From Gluconobacter roseus NBRC 3990 (GTDB lineage Bacteria > Pseudomonadota > Alphaproteobacteria > Acetobacterales > Acetobacteraceae), in contig NZ_BJLY01000003.1 in the NCBI RefSeq assembly GCF_006538885.1, forward strand, positions 1 to 64,000: 64,000 bases of DNA. Reading direction: 5' to 3'. The notes under the pieces were generated by a model. The model worked only from the letters and a program-made list of their open reading frames with translations, was not told the origin of the DNA and ran no database searches. Position numbers and translations under genes: made by a program. Below are positions 35,007-44,066 of the stretch, in pieces. The number at the start of each line of letters is the position of its first letter. Position 1 is the stretch's first letter.

Positions 35007-35758
35007 CCACGTCCCTCCGACAGATCATGCAGCCAGCGACGGAACGTGGCTGCGTCTGGAAAATCATCAGGGATGAGCCAGCCTGCGCCCCCCATCTGGT
35101 TCGCCGCCCTCACCCCGTCCCGGTCTGTAACGTCGTCACCGACGAAAAGTGGGCGGCGTCCTTTGAAGGGCGCCTCAGCCATCAGTTCCTGAAGCGCCAT
35201 TCCCTTGTCGATCCCCAGAGGCCGCAGCTCTATGGCCATCTGCGCATCCTGAAGATGGAACCCCCCGCTTTCCACCGGCCAGGCCGACGTCAGCTCCCGA
35301 AAAGCGGATTCCGCCTCGGGAGCGCGCCGATAATGCAGCACCATTCCAGCTTTTTTGTGTTCAATACTGGCGCCCGGATGATCTGACGCGGTTTTTTCAG
35401 CCGCATTCACCCAATGCGCGGGGACTACGGGCAGCTCGCGCTCGCGCAATGCCTGTTCGGGAGCGGGACGCACGACCACACCGTGCTCGCCTGCCACGGC
35501 ATAGGGAATACCCGGCAGGAAATGATCGATCTGGGCAATGGGGCGCCCCGTGATGATCGCAAGCGCACCATCGAGCATATCCCGCAGACGCAGCAGATCG
35601 TCTGTCAGCCCATCCGGGACGCGGACGCTTTCGGGAGTGGGGGCGATGTCGACGAGCGTACCATCGAAATCAAGCAGCAAAGCCGCCTGGGACGGGGAAA
35701 AGGGAACCTGAATCATGAAGCTGTCATTTCTTCCTGTTTCTGGATCATTCCGCCCCAT
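34994..35758 (-). CDS. otsB: trehalose-6-phosphate phosphatase
   Basis: A 254-residue HAD-superfamily phosphatase releasing trehalose. Motif I is DFDGTLVDI, with the nucleophilic aspartate (near residue 30); a threonine in ITGRP is motif II; GIDKGMAL gives the lysine of motif III, and FVGDDVTDRDG is motif IV. The ATG at 35758 has AGGA five bases ahead; a later in-frame ATG at 35716 is possible. It lies six bases after the DUF2155 gene and overlaps otsA. If otsA is off, the enzyme has no substrate from this pathway. Confidence 0.93.
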   Translation of the reverse strand: MGRNDPETGRNDSFMIQVPFSPSQAALLLDFDGTLVDIAPTPESVRVPDGLTDDLLRLRDMLDGALAIITGRPIAQIDHFLPGIPYAVAGEHGVVVRPAPEQALRERELPVVPAHWVNAAEKTASDHPGASIEHKKAGMVLHYRRAPEAESAFRELTSAWPVESGGFHLQDAQMAIELRPLGIDKGMALQELMAEAPFKGRRPLFVGDDVTDRDGVRAANQMGGAGWLIPDDFPDAATFRRWLHDLSEGRGWGA

Positions 35759-35764
35759 TCAATC

Positions 35765-36451
35765 CTATTCGAGACCGGGATCGGCCTCGGGAGGCGGAAG
35801 AGGCTGCCCCGAAGGCTGCGCTGGTGCAGCCGGAGCAAGGGACGGCGCCGCACCGCTGGGAGGTGCGAGCGGAATGGGATTATGACTGTCCGGAGCAAGC
35901 GGTACGGGACCACCTGAGGCAGAACCGGGCTGGGATGCCGGAGCATCGCCGCCCTCTTCCACCGGAACCTCCGCACTGGCGAGCACGGGTGCCTTCACCA
36001 CAGGCAGAGGTCCCGCCTGCGGTGCCGTAGGCGCTCCCGCGCAGGAGACAACGCGCACATCGTACAAAGGGCTGCCATAAGTCGCGACAGAAGGTTCCTG
36101 CGCCAGCATCCAGCCATCAAATGGCGGCCGCTGCGGATCGCTGCTGTCTTTCAGATGCAGCAGGGCTCCGGCATCCGCCGCCAGCGTCTGAGGCCGGCTG
36201 ACACAGGCTTCAACACCCACCGACAGACTGTGATAGGTCGCGCTACCACCCACCGGAATCGTCAGCAGTTCCAGATGCGCGTCCAGACGGTCCAGCACAC
36301 GCACCACGGCCTGTGACTGCCCCTGCCAGGTTGCAGCCGGATACATTGCTGGAGGCGCAACACCCGTCGCAGCCCGGACCGGCGCACTGCCCAGCAGGAG
36401 CGCTCCAGCCGCACCACACAGCAGAGCCTTTGTGAGATGCCGCTTCATCAT
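35765..36451 (-). CDS. DUF2155 family exported protein
   Basis: A 228-residue protein with an N-terminal signal peptide (cleavage near residue 28, VRAATG). The DUF2155 domain covers about residues 40-140, with LDRLDAHLELLTIPVGGSATYHSL and the PFDGWMLAQEPSV block containing the conserved tryptophan. Two cysteines (near 82 and 137) may pair. A Pro/Ala/Ser-rich tail of about 85 residues follows, probably disordered. The family is alphaproteobacterial and found next to mlaD; its function is unknown. It overlaps the preceding small gene by four bases. Confidence 0.88.
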   Translation of the reverse strand: MMKRHLTKALLCGAAGALLLGSAPVRAATGVAPPAMYPAATWQGQSQAVVRVLDRLDAHLELLTIPVGGSATYHSLSVGVEACVSRPQTLAADAGALLHLKDSSDPQRPPFDGWMLAQEPSVATYGSPLYDVRVVSCAGAPTAPQAGPLPVVKAPVLASAEVPVEEGGDAPASQPGSASGGPVPLAPDSHNPIPLAPPSGAAPSLAPAAPAQPSGQPLPPPEADPGLE

Positions 36452-36690
36452 GACGATTGTTCTCCAGCCCCGCCCTGAAACGGACTTTTCAGATCGGACA
36501 GCATGGCCTGAAACGTCTGCAGCATGGCCTGCGGCGCAACACCCATCAGAACACCGTCATCAAACGCATCCTGCAAGGCCTGCCGCAGCTCTGCATCGTT
36601 CTCACGCAGGATCTGCACCTTCTCCGCGCAGGAGACAGGATTGCCTTCGTGGTCGACCCACAGAAACGCATCTTTCTGCGCATCCGTCAT
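36448..36690 (-). CDS. small conserved-looking protein of unknown function
   Basis: An 80-residue soluble, acidic protein with no family I can name. It starts MTDAQKDAFLWVDHEGNPVSC and is predicted mainly helical after residue 20 (VQILRENDAELRQALQDAFDD). Support for its being real comes from tight packing: it begins three bases after mlaD and overlaps the DUF2155 start by the ATGA arrangement. A role in the same envelope pathway is inference only. Confidence 0.7.
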   Translation of the reverse strand: MTDAQKDAFLWVDHEGNPVSCAEKVQILRENDAELRQALQDAFDDGVLMGVAPQAMLQTFQAMLSDLKSPFQGGAGEQSS

Positions 36691-36693
36691 GGC

Positions 36694-37218
36694 TCAGGGC
36701 TCATCCGCAAGACTACCCGCAGGCGGCTTGCCCGCAGCAGCCTTCTGGCTCTTCTGCAGCGAATCCGTCACGGAGAAAATGAACTTGCTCAACAGCTGTT
36801 CGAGACTGATGGAGCCCTGTGTCTCGGTCATGACCCCGCCAGCCTTGACCATCGAATCCGCCCCGCCCGGAGACAGCGCGATATATTTGCCGCCCAGCAG
36901 ACTGTCAGAGGTCACGATCGCCGCGGAATCAGTCGGCAGCTTCACATCGGGTGCGAGTGTAAACGTTACCTGGGCCTGAAAACTCTTGGGATCGACCACG
37001 GCCCCGGTCACATGCCCCACGGTAATGCCCGCAAGCCGCACATCGGAGCCGACCGTCAGGCCATCAATCTGGCTGAAGGACGCATGAACAGGATATCCCC
37101 CGTCATCGCTCTGATGGTGCCCGATCATTGCCGCAACCAGAAGACCCGCAAGACAGGCCAGGACAGCGAACCCGGCCAGAAGCTCCAGCCGGTCATGGCG
37201 GACCGTGACAGCGCTCAT
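36694..37218 (-). CDS. mlaD: MlaD-type phospholipid transport protein (MCE domain)
   Basis: A 174-residue protein with one N-terminal transmembrane helix (residues 12-33) and a single MCE domain (about 42-120), containing YPVHASFSQIDGLTVGSDVRLAGI and a LLGGKYIALSPGG strand. MlaD hexamers form the periplasmic ring of the Mla ATP-driven lipid shuttle that keeps the outer membrane asymmetric. mlaE and mlaF are not in the window. It heads the minus-strand operon mlaD, small ORF, DUF2155, otsB, otsA, dsbB. Confidence 0.92.
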   Translation of the reverse strand: MSAVTVRHDRLELLAGFAVLACLAGLLVAAMIGHHQSDDGGYPVHASFSQIDGLTVGSDVRLAGITVGHVTGAVVDPKSFQAQVTFTLAPDVKLPTDSAAIVTSDSLLGGKYIALSPGGADSMVKAGGVMTETQGSISLEQLLSKFIFSVTDSLQKSQKAAAGKPPAGSLADEP

Positions 37219-37415
37219 GACGTTACCCTCGTGAAAATCATCCTTCCTGCACTACCCGACTCCGCTTCGCGCGTCCAATCCTCCCGCAGAAATCGTCCCG
37301 ATCGAGCAGATGAAAAATGTTATCCCCCATATCCCCATGTTCCCGCCCATTAGCGGCCTTCCGAAGGCCCTTTTCCGGCTTACGGGCTCATGGCCGCAGG
37401 GCGTAGATTCGCAGC

Positions 37416-38939
37416 ATGACAGCTCGCCTTCACTGGACCGGCGTTCGCATGAGGACGCTTCAGGTCATGACCGACCCCGACGACAGCGCCCTGCGCTCCG
37501 TCACCCTTCCTGCCGCCTGGGATGACGAGGCCGCGCAGGCCCTCGCGCAGATCACCCTGAATGGTGGGCCGGTCAGACTTGCCGCCGAGGCCGCCCGCTG
37601 GGTGGACACGATCGATGCGTGCCCGCCTTTGCCCGACACCCCGGCCAACACGCCGTCGCCGGGCCGGAGCCTGTCCTATCTTCTGCTGATGCAGCAGATG
37701 GCACCGAACGCGGCACTGTGGCAGTGCCAGCCGGACGAAACACCCGGCTTCACCATCCGCCTGTCCAGCTTCGTGCAGGAAACCGGATTCGCTGCCGAAC
37801 ATTTCGTCGCCTGCCTGCGTCTGGCCTGCGATGCCCTGCGCCGCCTTCACGCCGCGACCCGGATCGAACGCACAGGTGAGCTGCCCCTGTTCGATCTCCC
37901 CGCGAAACCGGAAGACGAAGCCGCAGGACTCATTCTCCTGACCGATCTCGATGCCTGCCTGGCAGCACTCGGTCTCGACTATGACAGTGACGACGCCCGC
38001 AACGCCGCCTGCGCCATGGCCGCACTCGCCACCACCGTGGCACGCGCCGGAACGAAGCTGTCCCCACCTTCCATTCCGGAATCGCCCCTGTCAGGGCTGC
38101 GAACCCTCGCGTCCTCGGTCTGTGCTGCCGAAGAGGGGCGGCATTTCTGCCCGATCGAAACCGGATTTTCCTCCCCGGCCCCGACCGAAGGACTGCTGGG
38201 CGTTGAAACCTGCGGCCTCGCCCCGGCTTTCTCGCCCCTGCGCGAGGACGGACATCTGCGCGCCTCCACACTGGCCCGGCTGGCCGCCCGTGGTCTGACA
38301 CCCGAATCTGCTCTGGCGCTCGCACTGGCTGGCGAAACCCCGCTGCCACCCGTTCGCCCACAGGCCCAGGCCGCCATGCATGCCGCCCTGAAAAACGCCG
38401 TGGACTTCCTGCCTGCCGTCCCCGAACCCGATCTGGCCGACCTGCAGGCCAGACTGGCCCGGGGCGTGCGTCGTCCGCTCCCCATGCGCCAGACCGGCTT
38501 CACACAGCGTGCGGCCGTGGGTGGTCACAGTCTTTTCATGCGGACCAGCGAGTTCGAAGACGGCACGCTTGGTGAAATCAGCCTCACCCCGCCCCGCGAG
38601 AGCCCCATGGCCCGCGGCCTGATGGACTGCCTCGGACACGCCGTCAGCATCGGCCTGCAATATGGCGCCCCGCTGGAGGCTTTTGTGGAGCGATTCGCCT
38701 ATACGCGCTTCGGTCCTGCGGGCACCGTCGAGGGCGATCCGTCCACGGCTTATGCGACCTCCATGCTGGATTATGCCTTCCGCACGCTGTCCGAAGCCTA
38801 TCTGGGCGAACACATGCCCGATGCCCCCCGGATAGAACCCAGTTCGGAAGATCCTGCCCCCATGCTTCCCTTCGGACGCGGCTCGGGCGAGACGCCGGAA
38901 TGGAAGGACCGCGGGCGTCGTCTGAAACTGGTCAGCTAG
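37416..38939 (+). CDS. orphan TSCPD-domain protein, class II ribonucleotide reductase-like
   Basis: A 507-residue protein. Residues about 362-469 match the TSCPD domain that ends vitamin B12-dependent ribonucleotide reductase NrdJ: GFTQRAAVGGHSLFMRTSEF, EDGTLGEI, then SIGLQYGAPLEAFVERFAYTRF and the MLDYAFRTLSEAYLG helix. Residues 100-330 have faint resemblance to other NrdJ parts (for example GVETCGLAPAFSP), but the full catalytic barrel and the C-terminal cysteine-rich tail are missing; NrdJ is usually over 750 residues. It may be a degenerate or repurposed reductase. The start could also be the ATG at 37449. It stands alone between mlaD and the atp operon. Confidence 0.7.
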   Translation: MTARLHWTGVRMRTLQVMTDPDDSALRSVTLPAAWDDEAAQALAQITLNGGPVRLAAEAARWVDTIDACPPLPDTPANTPSPGRSLSYLLLMQQMAPNAALWQCQPDETPGFTIRLSSFVQETGFAAEHFVACLRLACDALRRLHAATRIERTGELPLFDLPAKPEDEAAGLILLTDLDACLAALGLDYDSDDARNAACAMAALATTVARAGTKLSPPSIPESPLSGLRTLASSVCAAEEGRHFCPIETGFSSPAPTEGLLGVETCGLAPAFSPLREDGHLRASTLARLAARGLTPESALALALAGETPLPPVRPQAQAAMHAALKNAVDFLPAVPEPDLADLQARLARGVRRPLPMRQTGFTQRAAVGGHSLFMRTSEFEDGTLGEISLTPPRESPMARGLMDCLGHAVSIGLQYGAPLEAFVERFAYTRFGPAGTVEGDPSTAYATSMLDYAFRTLSEAYLGEHMPDAPRIEPSSEDPAPMLPFGRGSGETPEWKDRGRRLKLVS

Positions 38940-38979
38940 GCCGAAAACAGGTTTCGGTGGCTCCGGCGCGCAGAATACA

Positions 38980-39008
38980 TTGACAGTCAACGGACTCGCC
39001 GGTAGCTA
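38980..39008 (+). promoter_or_regulatory. candidate promoter of the F0 ATP synthase operon
   Basis: A perfect -35 box TTGACA (38980-38985) is followed after 17 bases by TAGCTA (39003-39008), a weak -10 box. It is 75 bases before atpI and the only good -35 in the 143-base gap. Confidence 0.45.
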
Positions 39009-39082
39009 GCGCCTGCGCTGAGAAGGAATCCGGTTAACTGACCGGGTAAGAAGGATGCGTACAGGGTAAGGGATCAGACCTC

Positions 39083-39451
39083 ATGGGACACGCCCCTGCC
39101 GGTGACGACGGAAACTTCGACGAACGCCTCCGGCGTGCGCGTCAGAAGCTCGATCCCCGCTCAGGGGAATTCGCCGTAACCGACGAGGGCAATGGTGACA
39201 GTTCCATGTCATCCCTTGGACTGGCGATCCGCGTGGGAACCGACCTTGTGGCGGGGCTCGCGGTCGGTGTAGCCATTGGCTACGCGCTGGGTCACTGGTT
39301 CGGGTACAGGGCTCTGTTCCTGTCCGTTTTCGCCCTGGCAGGTTGTGGTGCCGGCATGTTGAATGTCTGGCGGGTTTTGAAGGATTCGGACATGGTGTCC
39401 GGACCGAAAGATGACGGGAGAAGCCAGCGTGGCAGCCGGATCGACGATTGA
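39083..39451 (+). CDS. atpI: ATP synthase protein I (AtpI)
   Basis: A 122-residue inner-membrane protein with two hydrophobic helices (about residues 46-68 and 75-97). A charged N-terminal tail carries the ERLRRARQKLD pattern common in alphaproteobacterial AtpI, and GxALGHWFGYRALF lies between the helices. AtpI helps assemble the c-ring or import Mg2+; the precise role is debated. It is the first gene of the F0 operon and overlaps atpB by 41 bases. Confidence 0.88.
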   Translation: MGHAPAGDDGNFDERLRRARQKLDPRSGEFAVTDEGNGDSSMSSLGLAIRVGTDLVAGLAVGVAIGYALGHWFGYRALFLSVFALAGCGAGMLNVWRVLKDSDMVSGPKDDGRSQRGSRIDD

Positions 39452-40178
39452 CGCGCTCGGACAGTTCGAGCTCCATCCGGTTCTTGGACATCTGGGAGAA
39501 GCCCTGCGGTTCTCGCAGTCGCCACTGTTCATGCTGATCGCCGCTGCCGTCGTTTTGGTCTTCCTGTATGTCGGAATGCGCCCCGCTGCCGTCGTGCCAG
39601 GCCGCCTTCAGGCCGCCGCCGAGATCAGCTACGATTTCGTCCACGACCTCGCCGTCAGCACGATCGGTGAAAACGGCGCGACGTTCTTCCCGTTCGTCTT
39701 CGCGATCTTCTTCTTCATCCTGGCCGGCAACTATCTCGGCCTGCTGCCCTTCTCCTTCACGTACACCAGCCACATCGCCGTGACTTTCGGTCTGGCCATC
39801 ATGGTGTTCGTCATCTCGATCCTTGCTTCCATCCGTTTTCAGGGTGTCGGCTTCCTCAAGCACTTCCTGCCCGCTGGAACGCCTGTCTGGCTTGCTCCGC
39901 TGCTGGTGCCGATCGAGATCATCTCTTTCCTTTCGCGTCCGGTCAGCCTGTCGATCCGACTTTTCGCCAACATGGTGGCGGGTCACGTGCTTCTGGAAGT
40001 GTTTGCCGGCTTCACGATCATGCTCGCCGGTCTGGGCGCATTCGGCCATGTCCTGGCCGTCGCCCCGATCGCGATCAACGTCGCGCTGACGGCCCTCGAA
40101 CTGCTGGTGGGTGTGCTGCAGGCCTATGTGTTCGCCATCCTCACCTGCATCTATCTGCGTGAGGCCGTCGCTCACTGA
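39411..40178 (+). CDS. atpB: ATP synthase F0 subunit a
   Basis: A 255-residue membrane subunit forming the proton half-channels. The essential stator arginine lies in the [13 protein letters not shown] segment (near residue 182), and the late [18 protein letters not shown] matches the last helix. About five to six transmembrane helices are visible. It is translated from an ATG inside the end of atpI. The F1 genes are not nearby, as is usual in alphaproteobacteria. Confidence 0.96.
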   Translation: MTGEASVAAGSTIDALGQFELHPVLGHLGEALRFSQSPLFMLIAAAVVLVFLYVGMRPAAVVPGRLQAAAEISYDFVHDLAVSTIGENGATFFPFVFAIFFFILAGNYLGLLPFSFTYTSHIAVTFGLAIMVFVISILASIRFQGVGFLKHFLPAGTPVWLAPLLVPIEIISFLSRPVSLSIRLFANMVAGHVLLEVFAGFTIMLAGLGAFGHVLAVAPIAINVALTALELLVGVLQAYVFAILTCIYLREAVAH

Positions 40179-40230
40179 GCCACACCAGCTTCGCACTAAC
40201 CCTTTAATCGACCCAACAAGGAACCTGACA

Positions 40231-40488
40231 ATGGACGTTCAAGCCGCTCACGAATTCGGCATCAGCATCGCCCAGGCCGCCCGTGACCTCGGTGCCGGTA
40301 TTGCCGTTTTCGCCCTCGCCGGTGTCGGCATGGGTCTCGGCAACATCTTCTCCACGTTGATCAGCTCGGTTGCCCGCAACCCGGCTTCCCGTCCGCATGT
40401 CTTCGGCATCGGCATGCTGGGCTTCGCGCTGACGGAAGCCGTCGCGCTGTTCGCCCTGCTGATCGCCTTCCTGATCCTGTTCGCCTGA
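40231..40488 (+). CDS. atpE: ATP synthase F0 subunit c
   Basis: An 85-residue proteolipid hairpin that forms the rotating ring. The glycine-rich first helix ([18 protein letters not shown]) and the polar loop ARNPASRP are present, followed by helix 2 with the proton-binding glutamate in [15 protein letters not shown]. The ATG at 40231 is chosen; AAGGAAC lies before it. It follows atpB by 52 bases and precedes the b' gene by eight. Confidence 0.97.
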   Translation: MDVQAAHEFGISIAQAARDLGAGIAVFALAGVGMGLGNIFSTLISSVARNPASRPHVFGIGMLGFALTEAVALFALLIAFLILFA

Positions 40489-40496
40489 GGTCGAAC

Positions 40497-41057
40497 ATGT
40501 ACCGTACGCCACGCCTCTTCCTGTTCGCCGCTCCGCTTGCGGCCGTGCCGGGCCGTGCCGTGGCTGCGGGCATGCCACAGCTGAACTTCCACGATCCGCT
40601 GCTGATCGGACAGGTCGTCTGGGGAGCCGTCATCTTCGGCGGCTTCTACCTTGCCCTGAGCCGCTTCGCCCTGCCGCGTGTCGAACGGGTGCTGACCAAC
40701 CGTCGTACCCGGATCCAGAGCGATCTGGATGTTGCCCGCAAGGCCAAGGCTGAAGCCGACCGTGCCAGCGCGGAACTTCTCAGCGCACGTCATGAAGCAG
40801 CCGAGCAGGCCCGCGCCCATGTGGAGCGGATCCAGAGCGAAGCCCGCGCCAGTGCGGACGCTCACGCTGCGGAAACGGCCAAGCGCCTCGAAACCGAGAT
40901 CGCAAACGCCGAGACCCGTATCACCCAGTCCCGTGAACAGGCTCTGTCCAGCCTGTCCGAGATCGCCACCAGCACCACCCAGGATCTGGTTACGCGACTG
41001 ATCGGCACGCAGGACGAACAGACTGTCGCCAGCGCCGTCAAACGCGTCAGCGCCTAA
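40497..41057 (+). CDS. atpG: ATP synthase F0 subunit b'
   Basis: A 186-residue stator subunit with an N-terminal hydrophobic segment that may act as a signal or anchor, a second membrane helix (about residues 40-60, VVWGAVIFGGFYLALSRF), then a long Ala/Glu/Arg-rich coiled coil to the C-terminus. The position between subunits c and b and the divergent b-like sequence identify it as b', typical of photosynthetic and other alphaproteobacteria. The symbol follows common usage for b' (atpG/atpF'). Confidence 0.9.
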   Translation: MYRTPRLFLFAAPLAAVPGRAVAAGMPQLNFHDPLLIGQVVWGAVIFGGFYLALSRFALPRVERVLTNRRTRIQSDLDVARKAKAEADRASAELLSARHEAAEQARAHVERIQSEARASADAHAAETAKRLETEIANAETRITQSREQALSSLSEIATSTTQDLVTRLIGTQDEQTVASAVKRVSA

Positions 41058-41067
41058 GGAGACGAAG

Positions 41068-41568
41068 ATGTTCCACGATCCCCGGTTCTGGACCGCCCTC
41101 GCCTTCGTCCTGTTCTTCGTCATTTTCGGGCGCAAGCTCTGGATCGCCATTACCGGTCATCTGGATGCACGTGCCGACAGCGTCCGCCACGACCTCGACG
41201 AGGCTGCCCGCCTGCGTCGCGAAGCCGAGCAGATGCTGGAAGATGCTACCCGCGAGCGTGAAAAGACCCTGGCCGAAACACAGGCCATGCTTGCACGCTC
41301 CGAAGCCGAAGCCGCCGGTCTGGCAGAACGCGCCCGTCAGGACGCCGAAGCCGCCGCAGCCCGTTATGAAAAGATAGCGCAGGATCGCATTCACGCAGCC
41401 GAACGTTCGGCCATCCGTGAAATCCAGGATCGCGCAGCCCAGATCGCCGTGGCTGCAGCCCGCGACGTCGTGTCAACCCGTCTGACGGAGAGCCCCGACA
41501 TCGCTGCGACCCTGATCGACAAGGGTATCGACAGCCTGCCGGAAGCTCTTCGGCGCTCCGCTGCCTGA
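41068..41568 (+). CDS. atpF: ATP synthase F0 subunit b
   Basis: A 166-residue stator subunit with one membrane helix (residues 6-28, FWTALAFVLFFVIFGRKLW) and a long coiled coil with heptads rich in Ala, Glu and Arg. It dimerises with b' to hold F1 against subunit a. It is the last ATP synthase gene of this operon; AAGGAGACGAAG provides its ribosome-binding site. A glycosyltransferase gene starts only four bases after its stop. Confidence 0.94.
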   Translation: MFHDPRFWTALAFVLFFVIFGRKLWIAITGHLDARADSVRHDLDEAARLRREAEQMLEDATREREKTLAETQAMLARSEAEAAGLAERARQDAEAAAARYEKIAQDRIHAAERSAIREIQDRAAQIAVAAARDVVSTRLTESPDIAATLIDKGIDSLPEALRRSAA

Positions 41569-41572
41569 TCCG

Positions 41573-42340
41573 ATGCCCACCTCCACGGTGCAAGGTTCCT
41601 TTCATGACGACGGACAGCCCACAAGGCTCTCCGTCGTCATGGCCGTTCTGAACGAGGCGGAAAACATCCTTCCCGTCTGTCAGGAACTGGCAGACACCTT
41701 CGGCGCCGATCCTTGCGTAGAAATTCTGGCCATTGACGACGGCAGCACCGACGCCACCGTCAAAAAGCTTCTGGAAGCTAGGCAGACGCTCCTGCCCCGC
41801 CTGCGCATCATCAGCCATCCAAAGCGTCTCGGAAAATCCGCTGCACTCCGCACCGGCATTACAGCCGCGAAGGGTCAGTGGATCGCCACCATTGACGGTG
41901 ATGGTCAGGACGACCCGTCCGCTATTCTGAAAATGCTGGATCACGCCGCATCGGCTCCAGGCGCAGCGCCGCTGGTTGTCGGTGTCCGGCGCAAGCGCAA
42001 TGACCGCCTGTCCCGTCGTATCGCAACACGCTTCGCCAATGGCCTGCGTCGTCGTCTTTTGAATGACGGCTGCCCCGACACCGGGGCACCGCTCAAGCTG
42101 TTCTCCCGCGATCTTTTCCTGAAGATCCCGCAATTTGAAGGCGTCCACCGCTTTCTGCCTGCCCTACTGGGACATTACGGCGCACCGCTGATCTGCATCG
42201 AAGTCCAGCACCGGGCCCGACTGCACGGCAGTTCTAAATATACGAATTTCAACCGGGCCCTCGTGGGAATCCGTGACCTTCTGGGCGTCATGTGGCTCCA
42301 GAACCGCACGCATCTGCCCGATCATCTGACCGAACACTGA
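41573..42340 (+). CDS. polyprenyl-phosphate glycosyltransferase (GT2, DPM1/ArnC-like)
   Basis: A 255-residue family 2 glycosyltransferase. The nucleotide-sugar site is VVMAVLNEAENI (near residue 23), followed by AIDDGSTDATV and the acceptor motif IDGDGQDDPS (near 107). It is short and lacks C-terminal membrane helices, like dolichol-phosphate mannosyltransferase, so it probably loads a sugar on undecaprenyl phosphate at the inner face of the membrane. The next gene is an ArnT-like transferase that uses such donors. It starts four bases after atpF and may be co-transcribed with the ATP synthase genes. Confidence 0.85.
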   Translation: MPTSTVQGSFHDDGQPTRLSVVMAVLNEAENILPVCQELADTFGADPCVEILAIDDGSTDATVKKLLEARQTLLPRLRIISHPKRLGKSAALRTGITAAKGQWIATIDGDGQDDPSAILKMLDHAASAPGAAPLVVGVRRKRNDRLSRRIATRFANGLRRRLLNDGCPDTGAPLKLFSRDLFLKIPQFEGVHRFLPALLGHYGAPLICIEVQHRARLHGSSKYTNFNRALVGIRDLLGVMWLQNRTHLPDHLTEH

Positions 42341-42413
42341 AGCCGTCACCGGATCCGGGCCTTCCGGGATCCTGCCGCATGCCCGGCCTGACAGAACGGC
42401 GCGGAGAGTCCCC

Positions 42414-44066
42414 ATGACCCTGAATTTCCGGCATTATGCTCTTCTCGGGCTGCTGGCCTTTCTGCTCGCGCTCCCCGGCCGCATGACGCTTCCGCCGCTC
42501 GATCGGGACGAACCCCGCTATATGGAAGCATCCGAACAGATGCTTCTCTCCCACAACTTCATTGACGTCCGTTTTCAGGACAAGCCACGCTATCTCCAGC
42601 CGGCGGGAATCTACTGGCTAGAAGCAGCTTCGACCGCCGTTGCCGAAAAGGTCTTTGGCCCGTCAGTCCTGCGCAAGACATGGCCTTACCGGATTCCGAG
42701 TCTCTTCGCCGCCACGGTCATCGTGCCCCTCACGGCCTGGATTGGTGCGAGCCTCTTCGGAGGTGCAACGGGCCTGATGGCGGCAGGCCTGCTGATGGTC
42801 TCGACCCTGTTCGTGGCCGAAAGCCATATGGCGACGATCGACACCGTCCTGCTGCTCGATATTCTGTGTATCGAAGCCGCGCTCCTGTGCGCTTTCAACG
42901 ATCGCCAGAAAGCCCGCCCCACCCATCTCAGAGTTGCGATCGCATACTGGCTGGCTCTGGGCGCCGGGCTCATGCTCAAGGGGCCTGTTGTTCTAATCCC
43001 GGGCTTCGGCACGCCTTTAGCCTTGTGGTTTCTGGAAAAAGACCGCTCGTGGTGGTCCCGCCTGCGCCCGCGCTGGGGCTGGCTGCTCATGATTGCCGTC
43101 GTTGTTCCTTGGTGTGTGGCCATTGAGGTCATCAGCGGCGGCGACTTCTTTGCCCATGCCGTCGGCCGCAATTTTCTCGGTAAGGTCGCTCATGGTCAGG
43201 AAGCTCACGGTCTTCCCCCCGGCTTTCACCTTCTGGTTTTCGGACTAGCCTTCTGGCCCGGCTCACTTTTCGCAGCCCTTGCCATTCCTGCCATCTGGAA
43301 AAAGCGGAAGCTTCCCCAGGTCCGCTTCCTGCTCAGCTGGATTATCCCGCACTGGCTGGTGTTCGAACTAATCGCCACCAAACTCCCACACTACGTCCTG
43401 CCAACCTATCCGGCGATAGCGATCCTTACCGCAGCAAGCCTTGTGGCATGGCCAACGCCTACCGTGCCCCGATGGGCAAAAGCCCTTTTCGGCATCTACG
43501 GTGTGCTGTGGACAGCCATCGGACTCGCCTTCTGTTTCGCTGGCAGTATTGCCCTCTATAAACTTGAGCACACATTTTCCCTGTCCGCGCTGATCGCCCT
43601 TGGAGGAAGCCTGCCTCTGGTTTTCGGCGCCATCCTGATGCTCCTGAAACACCAGCGGCGGCAGGCAGCCTTCTGCGCGATGGGTGCCGCCGTTATCGCT
43701 CATGCCGGGCTTTTTCTAGGCGTCATTCCCAATCTACAGACTATTCGCCTCAGCCCGCGGATCGCAGAGCTTTTCGACGATGTCCGGCCCTGCAACGACA
43801 GCGTGCTCGTTTCGTCATCCTATTCCGAGCCAAGCCTCGTCTTCCTTGTCGGCCCCAATACCCAGCTTATCGGCCCTGCCCAGGCTGCTGAATATCTGCA
43901 CGATCACGCCCAGTGCAGCCTGGTGTTGATTGATCGCAAGGATCAACCTGCTTTCACATTTTCTTTGAAAAATTACGACATGGATGTTGTGAGCTATGGG
44001 AAAATAGAGGGTCTAAACTATTCAAATGGCAAGAAGCTTGTTTTAGAAATACTTGCCCCTCGGTGA
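42414..44066 (+). CDS. ArnT-like lipid A glycosyltransferase (GT39/GT83)
   Basis: A 550-residue polytopic membrane protein of the ArnT/PMT-type family, which transfers a sugar from undecaprenyl phosphate to lipid A or to other periplasmic acceptors. Periplasmic loop 1 has the acidic DRDEPRYMEASEQML motif (near residue 30) with the catalytic-type aspartate and glutamate, followed by KPRYLQPAGIYWLEAAS. About 11-12 hydrophobic helices follow, then a soluble C-terminal domain. GC content falls sharply in the last 30 codons, where the AT-rich island begins. It works logically with the GT2 gene upstream, 73 bases away. Confidence 0.85.
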   Translation: MTLNFRHYALLGLLAFLLALPGRMTLPPLDRDEPRYMEASEQMLLSHNFIDVRFQDKPRYLQPAGIYWLEAASTAVAEKVFGPSVLRKTWPYRIPSLFAATVIVPLTAWIGASLFGGATGLMAAGLLMVSTLFVAESHMATIDTVLLLDILCIEAALLCAFNDRQKARPTHLRVAIAYWLALGAGLMLKGPVVLIPGFGTPLALWFLEKDRSWWSRLRPRWGWLLMIAVVVPWCVAIEVISGGDFFAHAVGRNFLGKVAHGQEAHGLPPGFHLLVFGLAFWPGSLFAALAIPAIWKKRKLPQVRFLLSWIIPHWLVFELIATKLPHYVLPTYPAIAILTAASLVAWPTPTVPRWAKALFGIYGVLWTAIGLAFCFAGSIALYKLEHTFSLSALIALGGSLPLVFGAILMLLKHQRRQAAFCAMGAAVIAHAGLFLGVIPNLQTIRLSPRIAELFDDVRPCNDSVLVSSSYSEPSLVFLVGPNTQLIGPAQAAEYLHDHAQCSLVLIDRKDQPAFTFSLKNYDMDVVSYGKIEGLNYSNGKKLVLEILAPR

